This document shows positions 25,786 to 34,691 of a DNA stretch of 64,000 nt, one piece after another. Source of the stretch: Mariniflexile sp. AS56 (GTDB lineage: Bacteria > Bacteroidota > Bacteroidia > Flavobacteriales > Flavobacteriaceae); NCBI RefSeq assembly GCF_030552475.1, contig NZ_JAUPED010000002.1, positions 310,001-374,000 of the forward strand. Reading direction: 5' to 3'. Positions within the stretch are counted from its first letter, which is position 1. Each line of letters begins with the position of its first letter. The translations under genes and the position numbers were made by a program. The notes under the pieces were generated by a model. That model was given only the letters and a program-made list of their open reading frames with translations, was not told the origin of the DNA and ran no database searches.

Positions 25786-26702
25786 TTTAATTTAATTTTT
25801 AACCATGAAATATAGGTAGATGGAAGTAATAGGTTTGTTGTTCTACTCCAAAACAGGCTGGTTCTTGAAATGTTTCTAAAAAATAAATCTATGGCAAAAA
25901 ATGGTCGCTTACGTAATAAAAACTTAAAGCGATATTTAAAAAAAACTTTTTTCATAGACTGTTCATAGCGAAGGCTTCTGGAGCCCATGATGCTTTCTTC
26001 GTGCACACGATACCAAACCGTTTTTTTATCCATAAAATACAGCTTAATATTGTTTTTTGTTGCTTTCATCCACATGGGGTAGTCTTCACATAATTGTATC
26101 TCTTCATCAAAGCCACTTAAATCTATTAATGTTTGTTTGTTTAGAAAACCTGTAGCAGCTGGTACATAGGCTTTTTTACTGCCCTCTACTAATAATTCAT
26201 GTTGATATTTAGGTGTCGCATTATAAAACTCCAGATCTATTAACGGAATGTCTTGGCCATATTTGATGGCTGGTTCATTTATTAAAAAATCAACTTTTGA
26301 AAATAAAAATTTAATATTGTTGTTTTGGGATGTATAATCTATATTGGATTGAATACAATCTTGATAAAACATATCATCTCCAGCTAATATTTTTATCCAT
26401 ACGCCTTGCGCTGCATTAAGACCTCTATTACAGTTGGCTGGTATTCCAGTATTAACGGGAGTTGTTACTATAATACAGTTAATAAAATAGGCTCTATTAG
26501 CCTTTATCCATTCTTCACAAATTTTTATGGTATTGTCAGAAGAACAATCATCACTAATAATAAGTTCCACATTCTTATAAGATTGCGTTTTAGCACTTTC
26601 TAAGGTTTCTAGTATAAACTTACCAGAATTATAGGTAACTATAATTATAGAAACTAAAGGATTGTTGCTATTATGAATGTCATTTGGGGGTTTCTGAATC
26701 AT
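25782..26702 (-). CDS. GT2-family glycosyltransferase
   Basis: A 306-residue GT-A enzyme: VSIIIVTYNSGKFILETLES, ELIISDDCSSDNTI, NTGIPANCNRGLNAAQG and IKILAGDDMF in the metal-site position. Residues about 185-220 (GFDEEIQLCEDYPMWMKAT) carry the acceptor-side ED motif. It starts 8 bp after the flippase stop and overlaps the next gene by 4 bp. Confidence 0.9.
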   Translation of the reverse strand: MIQKPPNDIHNSNNPLVSIIIVTYNSGKFILETLESAKTQSYKNVELIISDDCSSDNTIKICEEWIKANRAYFINCIIVTTPVNTGIPANCNRGLNAAQGVWIKILAGDDMFYQDCIQSNIDYTSQNNNIKFLFSKVDFLINEPAIKYGQDIPLIDLEFYNATPKYQHELLVEGSKKAYVPAATGFLNKQTLIDLSGFDEEIQLCEDYPMWMKATKNNIKLYFMDKKTVWYRVHEESIMGSRSLRYEQSMKKVFFKYRFKFLLRKRPFFAIDLFFRNISRTSLFWSRTTNLLLPSTYISWLKIKLK

Positions 26703-26710
26703 AAATGTCT

Positions 26711-28195
26711 TTATTTGTTTTTGTTTTTTAAATTCCTAATTACGCTCTTGATATCTAGTCGTTTATCTAATTCTACATAGGAATAGAAGCATGAAATCAT
26801 AATTAAAAAACTTCCAATTACATACATCCACGGGCTTTCAATAAATCTAGAAACCCAAAAACAAATTAGAGCGAGTACCATTTGAATTCCGAAAATTTTA
26901 TAGAATTCAACTTCGAAATAGAATTGATATTTATATTTTGCAATAAAATAAACCTGAATTAATACTAGAAAATAGCCAACTAAAAATGATATGCCTAGAC
27001 CTTCTAGACCAAAAAACTTATAGCCTAATATATTTAATATTAATAAATAACTATTTCCTGCCAATTCACTCCAAAAAAAAGTTTTTGAAGCTCCTTTTGC
27101 TAAAAAAATAAACCCCATACACCAACTTACAACCTTAAAGTACATACCGAGTGCTGCCCAATGAATCATTTCATTAACAGCAATAAACTTGGTAGAATAT
27201 AAAATAATAACCACCCAGTTAATAAAAATTAAAAATACGGTTAAGATAGGTGCCAATATTAATATGCCAATTTCGGATTGTTGATTAACCAATTTTGTCA
27301 CTTCTTTATTATCCTTCGCAACACCCGAAAGTCTTGGGAAATAATCAGTGCCCATGGCAGCAAATATTAAGCCCACATAGGTTCCTATTATGGCAAAACC
27401 GGCACTGTATAAACCAACATCTTCGAGGCTTCCAATATTGCTTATATAACTTCGTACTATAAACGATTCCCCTGCAGTCATTAAGCTGGTCAAGCTTAGC
27501 ATGAACCCTAATTGAAGCATTCCTTTTCCTTCTAAAACAATATCTTTTTTAGTAATAAAAATTTTAGACAATACGATTTTACTACTGTAGTACCATGAGA
27601 TAACCATAGAAAAAACAGAGGATAAAATCATGGTAGGGACAATACCATCAACACCATAGAAATAATAAATTGGTACTGATACAATAAGCCCCATGACTGA
27701 ACCAGCTATATTCGCTTTCGCCAAATAATTAAGTTGCCTCATACCTTGTAACAACACCATTTGACCACTCGATAATTGGTTTAATAGCAAAGTAACAGAA
27801 AGCCATATAAAGGCTGTTGTGTACTCCTTATTACCAAAAGTAAGTTCACTAAGCCAAGGAGATAAGACTACCGTGACTAAGGCACCTAATAATCCTGTCA
27901 CCCAAACGAGTCGCCTTAGTACGCCAATTACTTTAGCTATTCGGTCTTGATTTCCTGTAGATTGGGCAGCCGCAATATCTTTCACAGCACTGTTACCAAG
28001 TCTGAAGTTCGTGGTAGTCGTTATTAACCCAATAGCTGATTGAAGTAAGCCACTAATACCCATACCCGCAGGCCCTAATAACACAGCAATGGCTTTAGAT
28101 TTAATAATAGTTATAATAATATTGAAAACTTGAACCCCTCCAAAGATGGAGGTTGCTTTCATTATTTGTCTGTATGATGACTGATTTAACTTCAT
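26711..28195 (-). CDS. Wzx-type lipid-linked oligosaccharide flippase
   Basis: A 494-residue polytopic protein of the MATE/MOP superfamily with about 12 or more hydrophobic segments. It opens with STSIFGGVQVFNIIITIIKSK-like residues and LLGPAGMGISGLLQSAIGL, typical of the WzxE/O-antigen translocase group. It should flip undecaprenyl-linked repeat units to the periplasmic face. Its start overlaps the stop of the hexapeptide acyltransferase gene by 1 bp. It is the only flippase in the window, which pairs it with the EpsG-like polymerase. Confidence 0.9.
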   Translation of the reverse strand: MKLNQSSYRQIMKATSIFGGVQVFNIIITIIKSKAIAVLLGPAGMGISGLLQSAIGLITTTTNFRLGNSAVKDIAAAQSTGNQDRIAKVIGVLRRLVWVTGLLGALVTVVLSPWLSELTFGNKEYTTAFIWLSVTLLLNQLSSGQMVLLQGMRQLNYLAKANIAGSVMGLIVSVPIYYFYGVDGIVPTMILSSVFSMVISWYYSSKIVLSKIFITKKDIVLEGKGMLQLGFMLSLTSLMTAGESFIVRSYISNIGSLEDVGLYSAGFAIIGTYVGLIFAAMGTDYFPRLSGVAKDNKEVTKLVNQQSEIGILILAPILTVFLIFINWVVIILYSTKFIAVNEMIHWAALGMYFKVVSWCMGFIFLAKGASKTFFWSELAGNSYLLILNILGYKFFGLEGLGISFLVGYFLVLIQVYFIAKYKYQFYFEVEFYKIFGIQMVLALICFWVSRFIESPWMYVIGSFLIMISCFYSYVELDKRLDIKSVIRNLKNKNK

Positions 28196-28917
28196 TAATT
28201 GTCTAAAAAAATGTGTGATGTGTCTCTATTCCAATCAACCCCTGTCTTTACCACTTTTGCAGGAGTACCTGCAATCATAGAATTACCAGGATATTGTTTA
28301 TTAATTACTTTGGTAAAGCTTGCTACGATAGAGTTATCTCCTAAAATGGTCCCTTTCAATATACTTGAATTATTTGCTACCCAGGTATGATCTCCAATGA
28401 TTACATTTGCTTGATGGTCTTGACCTTTAATGGAATGCCAATCTGAATCACTTATAAAGACATTCCATGCACATAAAAAGTCTTTACCTATTTTTATATG
28501 TTTGTTTACCATGATTAGAGTGTCTGACGTAATACCTGAATCAGATTCCTTATCTTTTCCTCCAATATCCAAAGTTGAGTTAGAAGCTAACATAAACCGC
28601 ACTCCGTGTCCAATTGTAAAGGAACCTTTAATTAGTAATTTAGAGTTTGCTCCCATTGAAATGACAGAGTTAGAATTACCTCCAATGTGTGGAATGATTC
28701 TTAAATTCTCTTTAATATATAAATAAGCCGTTTTATCCTTTTTGATTTTAAAGTTAATAAATGGTTCTGTAATAATTATTTTACCTCCACCTTCATCTAT
28801 GTTGCGGGAATAGTACCAAGATCTAGAGTAGCAAATTAAACTAATTACAAATCTTAAAGGAAAAGTTAACGGGTCTCTTGCTATATGTTTAAATAAACGA
28901 ATTATTTTTCTTTTCAT
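28195..28917 (-). CDS. Hexapeptide-repeat acyltransferase (WbbJ/LbH type)
   Basis: A 240-residue left-handed beta-helix acyltransferase. Hexapeptide turns are visible from about residue 75 (ISMGANSKLLIKGSFTIGHG) to the C-terminal IIGDHTWVANNSSILKGTIL and GTPAKVVK closing loop. The segment AWNVFISDSDWHSI is in the position of the catalytic-histidine strand of maltose O-acetyltransferase-type enzymes. It probably O-acetylates or N-acylates a sugar in the cytoplasm before export. The start is 1 bp from the SGNH stop upstream, so it is operonic. Confidence 0.85.
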   Translation of the reverse strand: MKRKIIRLFKHIARDPLTFPLRFVISLICYSRSWYYSRNIDEGGGKIIITEPFINFKIKKDKTAYLYIKENLRIIPHIGGNSNSVISMGANSKLLIKGSFTIGHGVRFMLASNSTLDIGGKDKESDSGITSDTLIMVNKHIKIGKDFLCAWNVFISDSDWHSIKGQDHQANVIIGDHTWVANNSSILKGTILGDNSIVASFTKVINKQYPGNSMIAGTPAKVVKTGVDWNRDTSHIFLDN

Positions 28918-28918
28918 T

Positions 28919-29896
28919 TTAGTTTTTTAACAATAATGATAGTTGAAGTGATGCTTTAGAAGCCCCTTTATAATTCATATGGTGGGAATCGGAAAAATCG
29001 GTATCTAAATAATTAATATCTTGGTTCTTTATGGTATTGAAATCATAAAACTTCAATTGATTTTGAATACATAAATTATTAAAATAGTTATTTAAATCTT
29101 TTAAATCTTTATTTTTTTCATTTTGCAAACGCGTAGGAGGGAATGGCGACCTTACACACACAAGTTCTATATTGTTTTCTTTACACAAGGCCGCTATTTT
29201 GTTGAAGTACTCTAATTTTTTATCAGATACATTTGAATTAGATAGGGTTGCCAAATGTTCAAAATTAGATATAGCATTTTTGCTAACCTCTTTTTCTTCA
29301 TGTAAATAGCCCGAAACCCAGTAACTTGTTTTTTTGTTATTGGAGGTCACATCGTTTCCACCAGTAATTAATCCCATGATCGCTGCTTTAATGTATAGTT
29401 TATTACAAAGTATGGGAGAAAGGTAATTAGATATACCAGATAATCCAAACCCATTAATAATCATCTCTTGTTTTAATTGGGTTGATTCGAAAAAAGTGGC
29501 ATTAGATAGTATTTGGTAATAATCATCGGTGGTATCGAATGATTCTAAAAACATTTCATAAACGATTTTTTTAGGTTTTTGATGTTGTAAGATGTCTTTT
29601 AAAACAAAATACGATTCTATAACATTTTGAGAACCCGTACACATGTTAAATGATTTGGTTTGCAAGATACTATCAAAAATCACAGGATTATAAGCAGTAT
29701 AGCCTCTACTAGAACCTAAAAAAACAATGTCATACTTATTATTTGAGTCATGAATTTTTGAATATTTTAAATAATTTTTATGAGTTTTATTTTTAATAGA
29801 TTCTTTAACAGGTATATCATATACGTAACCAACAATTAAATTTAAAATTGAAAAAACGACAATAAAACCAAGTGCTTGCAATAAAAACCTTTTCAT
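28919..29896 (-). CDS. SGNH-like membrane-anchored acyl transfer partner (copy 3)
   Basis: A 325-residue protein with an N-terminal membrane anchor (about 8-26). The nucleophile block reads FLGSSRGY (59-66) with Ser63, so the usual Asp of GDS is replaced by Ser; the C-terminal block is SDSHHMNYKG (302-311) with Asp303 and His305/306. I chose the ATG at 29896; the longer frame from 29992 would overlap the MBOAT gene by 82 bp and add 32 residues before the anchor. It lies 14 bp after the MBOAT stop and is its predicted partner. Function by context. Confidence 0.7.
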   Translation of the reverse strand: MKRFLLQALGFIVVFSILNLIVGYVYDIPVKESIKNKTHKNYLKYSKIHDSNNKYDIVFLGSSRGYTAYNPVIFDSILQTKSFNMCTGSQNVIESYFVLKDILQHQKPKKIVYEMFLESFDTTDDYYQILSNATFFESTQLKQEMIINGFGLSGISNYLSPILCNKLYIKAAIMGLITGGNDVTSNNKKTSYWVSGYLHEEKEVSKNAISNFEHLATLSNSNVSDKKLEYFNKIAALCKENNIELVCVRSPFPPTRLQNEKNKDLKDLNNYFNNLCIQNQLKFYDFNTIKNQDINYLDTDFSDSHHMNYKGASKASLQLSLLLKN

Positions 29897-29910
29897 AATA
29901 ATCGTGTGTT

Positions 29911-31359
29911 TTAAAATTGAAAATAAATAAAACCTTGTTGGTCGCCTCCAAAAATGATTATGGATATAATCAACATTAAGTAGAATGCCCAACGCAATAG
30001 TCTATATTTCACAACGTAAATTTTTTCAAGTGCAAATAAACCTCTTCTTCCTAACCACTCAATCGATATAAAAAACAGGATCATTAATATAACAACTAGA
30101 GATTTTATGAAACCTTCAAAATTTGGAATGGTTAATAGGCTTTTAGAAAAAATTTCAGAAATAATACTTAAGGCATGCCCAACAGTATCTGCTCTAAAAA
30201 ACACCCAAGCCAATATTGTTAAACTAAGGGTAATAAGCATTTGAAAAACTTCCTTTATACTAGGTAAAAAGGTATTGTTAGCAACCACTTCTATGTTGTT
30301 TCTGTTTTTATTAGTGAGTAACAATGGTAGAAAATAGATGGCGTTTAAAGCGCCCCAAACAATAAATGTCCAGTTCGCACCATGCCAAAACCCACTTACT
30401 ATAAAAATGATAAAAGTATTCCTTATTTTCATGGCCGTACCTCCTTGACTACCTCCAAGTGGTATATATACGTAGTCTTTAAACCAAGAAGATAATGATA
30501 TGTGCCAACGCCTCCAGAACTCCGCAATATCTCTTGAAAAATAAGGGAATGCAAAGTTTTGTTTTAAATCGAAGCCAAACAGTCTGGATGTTCCTATGGC
30601 AATATCAGAATAACCTGAGAAATCGCCATAAATTTGAAAGGTAAAAAATAAAGCGCCTAACACTAAAGTACTTCCCGAATAATCATCAGAATTATTGAAA
30701 ATTAAATTAGCATAGGTTGCACAATTATCAGCAATAACAATTTTTTTGAAAAGGCCCCATAATATTTGCCTTAAACCATCTACAGCTAAGGTATAATTGA
30801 ACGTTCTTTTTTTATAAAACTGGGGGAGTAGGTTGGTTGCTCTTTCTATAGGCCCCGCTACTAATTGTGGAAAGAAGGAAACAAAGGCTGTAAAAGCAAC
30901 AAAATCTTTAGTAGGCTCTAGTTTTTTTCTATACACATCAATGGTATAGCTTAAAGTTTGAAAGGTATAAAAACTAATACCAACAGGTAGTATAATATTT
31001 AATGAGTTTGCTTTAATGTCATTTCCAAAAAATGAAAATGCGGTAATGAAATTGTCTAAGAAGAAATTATAATACTTGAAGAACCCTAAAAAGCCAAGAT
31101 TTACAAAAATACTGCACCATAATAGTATTTTACGTTTTTGCTGGTTCTCTTCTTTAGAAAGTTTCAATCCAATCAAAAAATCTAAAACAGTACTAAATGC
31201 GATTAAAGATAAAAATCTCCAATCCCACCATCCATAAAACACATAGCTAGCAATAACTATTAGTATGTTTTGGGACTTTAGGTTGTTTTTTAAAACAAAC
31301 CAATAGAGCACAAATACTATTGGTAAAAAAACCGCAAAATCTAGAGAGTTAAATAGCAT
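29911..31359 (-). CDS. MBOAT-family membrane O-acyltransferase (copy 3)
   Basis: A 482-residue MBOAT protein close to copy 1 at 2930: VAGPIERATNLL (about 167-178), GDFSGYSDIAIG (245-256), EFWRRWHISLSSWFKDYVYIPLGG (280-303, His286) and GFWHGANW (323-330, His326); C-terminus FIYFQF. It is followed by an SGNH gene and preceded by the dTDP-amino-sugar genes. Expected to O-acylate the polymer or its subunit on the periplasmic side. Confidence 0.92.
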   Translation of the reverse strand: MLFNSLDFAVFLPIVFVLYWFVLKNNLKSQNILIVIASYVFYGWWDWRFLSLIAFSTVLDFLIGLKLSKEENQQKRKILLWCSIFVNLGFLGFFKYYNFFLDNFITAFSFFGNDIKANSLNIILPVGISFYTFQTLSYTIDVYRKKLEPTKDFVAFTAFVSFFPQLVAGPIERATNLLPQFYKKRTFNYTLAVDGLRQILWGLFKKIVIADNCATYANLIFNNSDDYSGSTLVLGALFFTFQIYGDFSGYSDIAIGTSRLFGFDLKQNFAFPYFSRDIAEFWRRWHISLSSWFKDYVYIPLGGSQGGTAMKIRNTFIIFIVSGFWHGANWTFIVWGALNAIYFLPLLLTNKNRNNIEVVANNTFLPSIKEVFQMLITLSLTILAWVFFRADTVGHALSIISEIFSKSLLTIPNFEGFIKSLVVILMILFFISIEWLGRRGLFALEKIYVVKYRLLRWAFYLMLIISIIIFGGDQQGFIYFQF

Positions 31360-31364
31360 TTATA

Positions 31365-32468
31365 TTATTGTTTATAAGCATTTACAAGTTCTACAATACG
31401 CACTAATTCATCTTGAGTCAAGACAGCGCTTATAGGTAAACTTAAAACCTCTTGATGTATTTTTTCTGTTATCGGCAAATTTAAATCACTTAATTCGGTA
31501 TAAGCCATTTGTTTATGTGGAGGGATGGGGTAGTGTATTAATGTTTGAACGCCATTTTCCAATAAGTAATTTTGCAAAGCTTCACGGTTTTTTAATCTAA
31601 TAACAAATAAGTGCCACACATGACCATCTTGGATTAATACCGTAGGAAGTGTTATTAGAGGGTTTTTAATGTTATTTAAATAATAATTGGCAACCATTCT
31701 ACGGTTTTTAATATCCGCATTAATATACTTAAGCTTTACATTTAAAAAGGCCGCTTGAATTTCATCTAATCTAGAATTTAAACCTTTGTACTTGTTTTCA
31801 TATTTTTTTATTGAACCATAGTTACCCAGAGCTTTAATGACTTGAAATAAAGCTTCATCATTTGTGGTAACTGCACCTGCATCACCCAAAGCGCCTAAAT
31901 TTTTACCTGGGTAAAAACTATGGCCTGTTGCATCACCAATGCTACCCATCACTTTTCCGTTATAGATGGCACCGTGGGATTGTGCACTATCTTCTATTAA
32001 TTTTAAATTATATTTTTTACAAATAGCTAACATAACAGCATCCACGGAGTTTTGTCCGTATAAATGCACTGTTAAAATAGCTTTTGTTTTAGATGTGATG
32101 GCTCGTTCTAATTTTGATGTATCTAAATTATATGTTGCAATGGTAGGCTCAACTAAAACAGGTACTAAGCCATTGTCGGTAACTGCCAATACCGAAGCAA
32201 TGTAAGTGTTTGCAGGAATAATAACTTCATCTCCTTTTTGCATGACACCCATCTCTATGTAAGCTTTGAATATAAGGCGTAATGCATCTAAACCATTTGC
32301 AACCCCTAGAGCATATTTACTACCACAAAATGTAGCGTAATTAGTTTCAAATAATTCTAATTCGTTACCTTGTAAATACCATCCAGAATCTATAACGCGT
32401 GAAGCAGCTTCTTTTAATTCTTCCTGGTATTGTTGGTTTACTTTCTGTAAATCTAAAAACTTAATCAT
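31365..32468 (-). CDS. FdtB/QdtB-like dTDP-3-keto-6-deoxyhexose aminotransferase
   Basis: A 367-residue DegT/DnrJ/EryC1/StrS aminotransferase. [10 protein letters not shown] (158-167, Asp160) holds the PLP ring nitrogen and [14 protein letters not shown] (185-198) has the Schiff-base lysine Lys189; FYPGKNLGA is typical of 3-aminotransferases of the FdtB/QdtB/DesV group. Its neighbours are two 3,4-ketoisomerases and an N-acetyltransferase, which fixes the pathway to a dTDP-3-acetamido-3,6-dideoxyhexose (Fuc3NAc or Qui3NAc). It overlaps the acetyltransferase gene by 8 bp. Confidence 0.9.
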   Translation of the reverse strand: MIKFLDLQKVNQQYQEELKEAASRVIDSGWYLQGNELELFETNYATFCGSKYALGVANGLDALRLIFKAYIEMGVMQKGDEVIIPANTYIASVLAVTDNGLVPVLVEPTIATYNLDTSKLERAITSKTKAILTVHLYGQNSVDAVMLAICKKYNLKLIEDSAQSHGAIYNGKVMGSIGDATGHSFYPGKNLGALGDAGAVTTNDEALFQVIKALGNYGSIKKYENKYKGLNSRLDEIQAAFLNVKLKYINADIKNRRMVANYYLNNIKNPLITLPTVLIQDGHVWHLFVIRLKNREALQNYLLENGVQTLIHYPIPPHKQMAYTELSDLNLPITEKIHQEVLSLPISAVLTQDELVRIVELVNAYKQ

Positions 32469-33015
32469 CTGATTTAATTAAATTGGTTTTATTCCATTTA
32501 TATTGTTCTTTAGATTTTTTATGTACTAAATTTAAATCTAAAATTTCTCCTTCGATTGTGATATACCCGACATGTTTGGCGGGGTTACCTATCCAAAGTT
32601 CGTTGTTTTTTATGTTTTTTGTAACCACGGATCCCGCACCAACCATAGCATAATCCCCAATATTATTACCTGCTATAATGGTGGCATTAGCACCAATAGA
32701 AGCCCCTTTGTTAATGGTTGTTTCTATAATTTTGAAATCACCTTTTGATCTAGGAGATAAGTCGTTTGTGAACGTGACATTAGGGCCAATAAAAACATGG
32801 TCCTTTAATTTAATTCCATCCCAAATTTGAACACCACATTTAATAGTCACACTATCACCTATTTCAACTTTGTTTTCTATAAAAACATGAGAACAAATAT
32901 TACAATTTTTACCTATTATAGCATTTTTCAAAACAACAACAAACTGCCAAATAGTTGTGTTATCACCTATATTTTTTGATTGAATATCAGATAAATTATG
33001 TGTAAAAAAACTCAT
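32461..33015 (-). CDS. FdtC/QdtC-like dTDP-amino-sugar N-acetyltransferase
   Basis: A 184-residue left-handed beta-helix acetyltransferase. Hexapeptide turns run from [14 protein letters not shown] to [19 protein letters not shown], the FdtC/QdtC/WlbB pattern; [15 protein letters not shown] contains the Asn-Asp usually facing the acceptor amine. Probably acetylates the 3-amino group made by the adjacent aminotransferase. Overlaps of 8 bp and 4 bp with its neighbours suggest coupled translation. Confidence 0.88.
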   Translation of the reverse strand: MSFFTHNLSDIQSKNIGDNTTIWQFVVVLKNAIIGKNCNICSHVFIENKVEIGDSVTIKCGVQIWDGIKLKDHVFIGPNVTFTNDLSPRSKGDFKIIETTINKGASIGANATIIAGNNIGDYAMVGAGSVVTKNIKNNELWIGNPAKHVGYITIEGEILDLNLVHKKSKEQYKWNKTNLIKSDD

Positions 33016-33431
33016 TTTTTTAGTTTAATAAATTCATTATGATCCCTGATATAATCACTTTCTTCGTACTTATGAGATGCCAAAACCATACAAATAGAGC
33101 CAGAAGAAAAATTATCCAGTTCTCTCCATAAGCCAGGTACAATATGTAACGCTAAATTGGGTCTATTTAAAGAAACCCGTTTTTTGTTTACACCATCATC
33201 TAAAATAACATCAAAGCTACCACTGGCAGCTATAATAAATTGTTCTAATTCATAATGTGCATGTCCACCTCGTGCTTCACCACTAGGAACATCGTATAAA
33301 TAATAAATTCTTTTTACTTCAAAAGGAATATTATGACCATTTTCCACTACCGTAATATTTCCAGCATCATTGTTAACTTTAGAAACATCTATTACAGAAC
33401 AATCATATACTGTACTAGCTTTTAACTTCAT
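33012..33431 (-). CDS. dTDP-4-keto-6-deoxyhexose 3,4-ketoisomerase (FdtA/QdtA-type), copy 2
   Basis: A 139-residue cupin of the WxcM/FdtA family. The active-site motif is RGGHAHYELEQF with His57 and His59, followed by ASGSFDVILDDG. It converts dTDP-4-keto-6-deoxyglucose to a 3-keto-6-deoxyhexose. I chose the ATG at 33431 over 33455 because it shortens the overlap with copy 1 from 41 to 17 bp and begins at the conserved N-terminus. Tandem with copy 1, which lacks the second histidine. Which C4 epimer it makes (FdtA or QdtA type) cannot be decided by reading. Confidence 0.88.
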   Translation of the reverse strand: MKLKASTVYDCSVIDVSKVNNDAGNITVVENGHNIPFEVKRIYYLYDVPSGEARGGHAHYELEQFIIAASGSFDVILDDGVNKKRVSLNRPNLALHIVPGLWRELDNFSSGSICMVLASHKYEESDYIRDHNEFIKLKK

Positions 33432-33825
33432 TTCTGTTTTTTTTAAATGCATCAAAATCTCTTATATAATCACTTTCATTATAAGCTACATTTGAGACGA
33501 TGAGTGCTAAGGAGTTTGTGGAAAAATTTTCAATACGTCGCCATAATAAATTAGGGACATAAAGCCCGTAATAAGACCTGTTTAAACTGAATTTCTCTTC
33601 ATTTTCGCCATCGTTTAAAACGATATCAAAACTTCCTGAAAGTGCTATAATAAATTCGTGTGACGTTTTAAAAGCATGACTTCCACGTATTTCTCCTCCA
33701 GGAACATCGTATATCCAATAGCTTCTTTTAATATCAAATGGAATTTGATTACTATTTTCAAAAAAACTAAGATTGCCTCTTGGATCTAATATTTTTGGTA
33801 AATTTATAATTTTAACACCTTCCAT
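33415..33825 (-). CDS. FdtA/QdtA-type ketoisomerase homologue with altered active-site motif, copy 1
   Basis: A 136-residue paralogue of the next gene: YWIYDVPGGEIRGSHAFKTSHEF (His50, then Phe52) followed by LSGSFDIVLNDG. The second histidine of the family's HAH motif, kept in copy 2 as His59, is Phe52 here. That histidine is regarded as catalytic in FdtA/QdtA, so this copy may be inactive, structural (the family is dimeric), or altered in chemistry. His56 nearby could compensate. The gene overlaps rmlA by 1 bp and is otherwise intact. Confidence 0.82.
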   Translation of the reverse strand: MEGVKIINLPKILDPRGNLSFFENSNQIPFDIKRSYWIYDVPGGEIRGSHAFKTSHEFIIALSGSFDIVLNDGENEEKFSLNRSYYGLYVPNLLWRRIENFSTNSLALIVSNVAYNESDYIRDFDAFKKNRNEVKS

Positions 33826-34688
33826 TATTCGGATATTACTTTTAATATATAATCACCGTAACCACTTTTTCCGTATTTTTTAGCAACTTCTTTAGCTTGC
33901 TCTTTATTTATATACCCGTGTAAAAAAGCGATTTCTTCAATACAGGCTATTTTAGTTCCCGTACGTTTTTCCATAACGCGCACAAATTCGGTAGCGTCAT
34001 CCATAGAATCTACAGTACCCGTGTCTAGCCAAGCCATACCTCTAGTCATGATGCCTACTTCTAGTTCGTTTTCCTCGAGATACATTTGGTTTAGGGTCGT
34101 TATTTCTTTTTCACCTCGTGCAGACGGTTTTACTTTTTTAGCAAATGCAACAACCCTATTATCATAGAAATAGAGGCCTGGTACGGCGTATGAAGATTTT
34201 GCTACTTTAGGTTTCTCTTCAATACTTATTACTTTTTCATTTTCATCAAACTCTACCACGCCATAACGTTCTGGGTCGTTTACAGGGTACGCAAAGATAG
34301 AGGCGCCTGTTATACTGGTTTTACTTCTGAGTAATTTACCAAAACCACTTCCGTAAAAAATATTATCACCTAAAACCAGGGCTACTTTATCTTTTCCAAT
34401 AAAATCGGCACCAATTATAAAGGCTTCGGCTAATCCATTTGGTTCTGGTTGTACAGCGTATTCAAAATGACACCCTACTTGTGAACCATCGCCTAATAAA
34501 TTAATAAAAGCGTGTTGATCATGAGGTGTTGTAATGATAAGTATGTCTCTAATTCCTGCCAGCATTAAAACAGATAGCGGGTAATAAATCATGGGTTTAT
34601 CATAAACGGGTAGTAACTGTTTACTAACAGATATGGTTAGAGGGAAAAGTCTTGTTCCCGAACCTCCAGCAAGTATTATTCCTTTCAT
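33825..34688 (-). CDS. rmlA: Glucose-1-phosphate thymidylyltransferase RmlA
   Basis: A 287-residue nucleotidyltransferase joining dTTP and glucose-1-phosphate to give dTDP-glucose. The N-terminus reads [16 protein letters not shown] with the GGSGTRL nucleotide loop; [16 protein letters not shown] and [10 protein letters not shown] follow, with the tail [15 protein letters not shown], all diagnostic of RmlA. Length matches the family. It stands 3 bp after rmlB and feeds the adjacent 3-amino-sugar genes; rmlC and rmlD are absent, so rhamnose is not the product here. Confidence 0.96.
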   Translation of the reverse strand: MKGIILAGGSGTRLFPLTISVSKQLLPVYDKPMIYYPLSVLMLAGIRDILIITTPHDQHAFINLLGDGSQVGCHFEYAVQPEPNGLAEAFIIGADFIGKDKVALVLGDNIFYGSGFGKLLRSKTSITGASIFAYPVNDPERYGVVEFDENEKVISIEEKPKVAKSSYAVPGLYFYDNRVVAFAKKVKPSARGEKEITTLNQMYLEENELEVGIMTRGMAWLDTGTVDSMDDATEFVRVMEKRTGTKIACIEEIAFLHGYINKEQAKEVAKKYGKSGYGDYILKVISE

Positions 34689-34691
34689 ATG

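Noticed and set aside
29897-29992. Longer start of SGNH partner 3
   Set aside because: It would overlap the MBOAT gene by 82 bp and put 32 non-hydrophobic residues before the membrane anchor.
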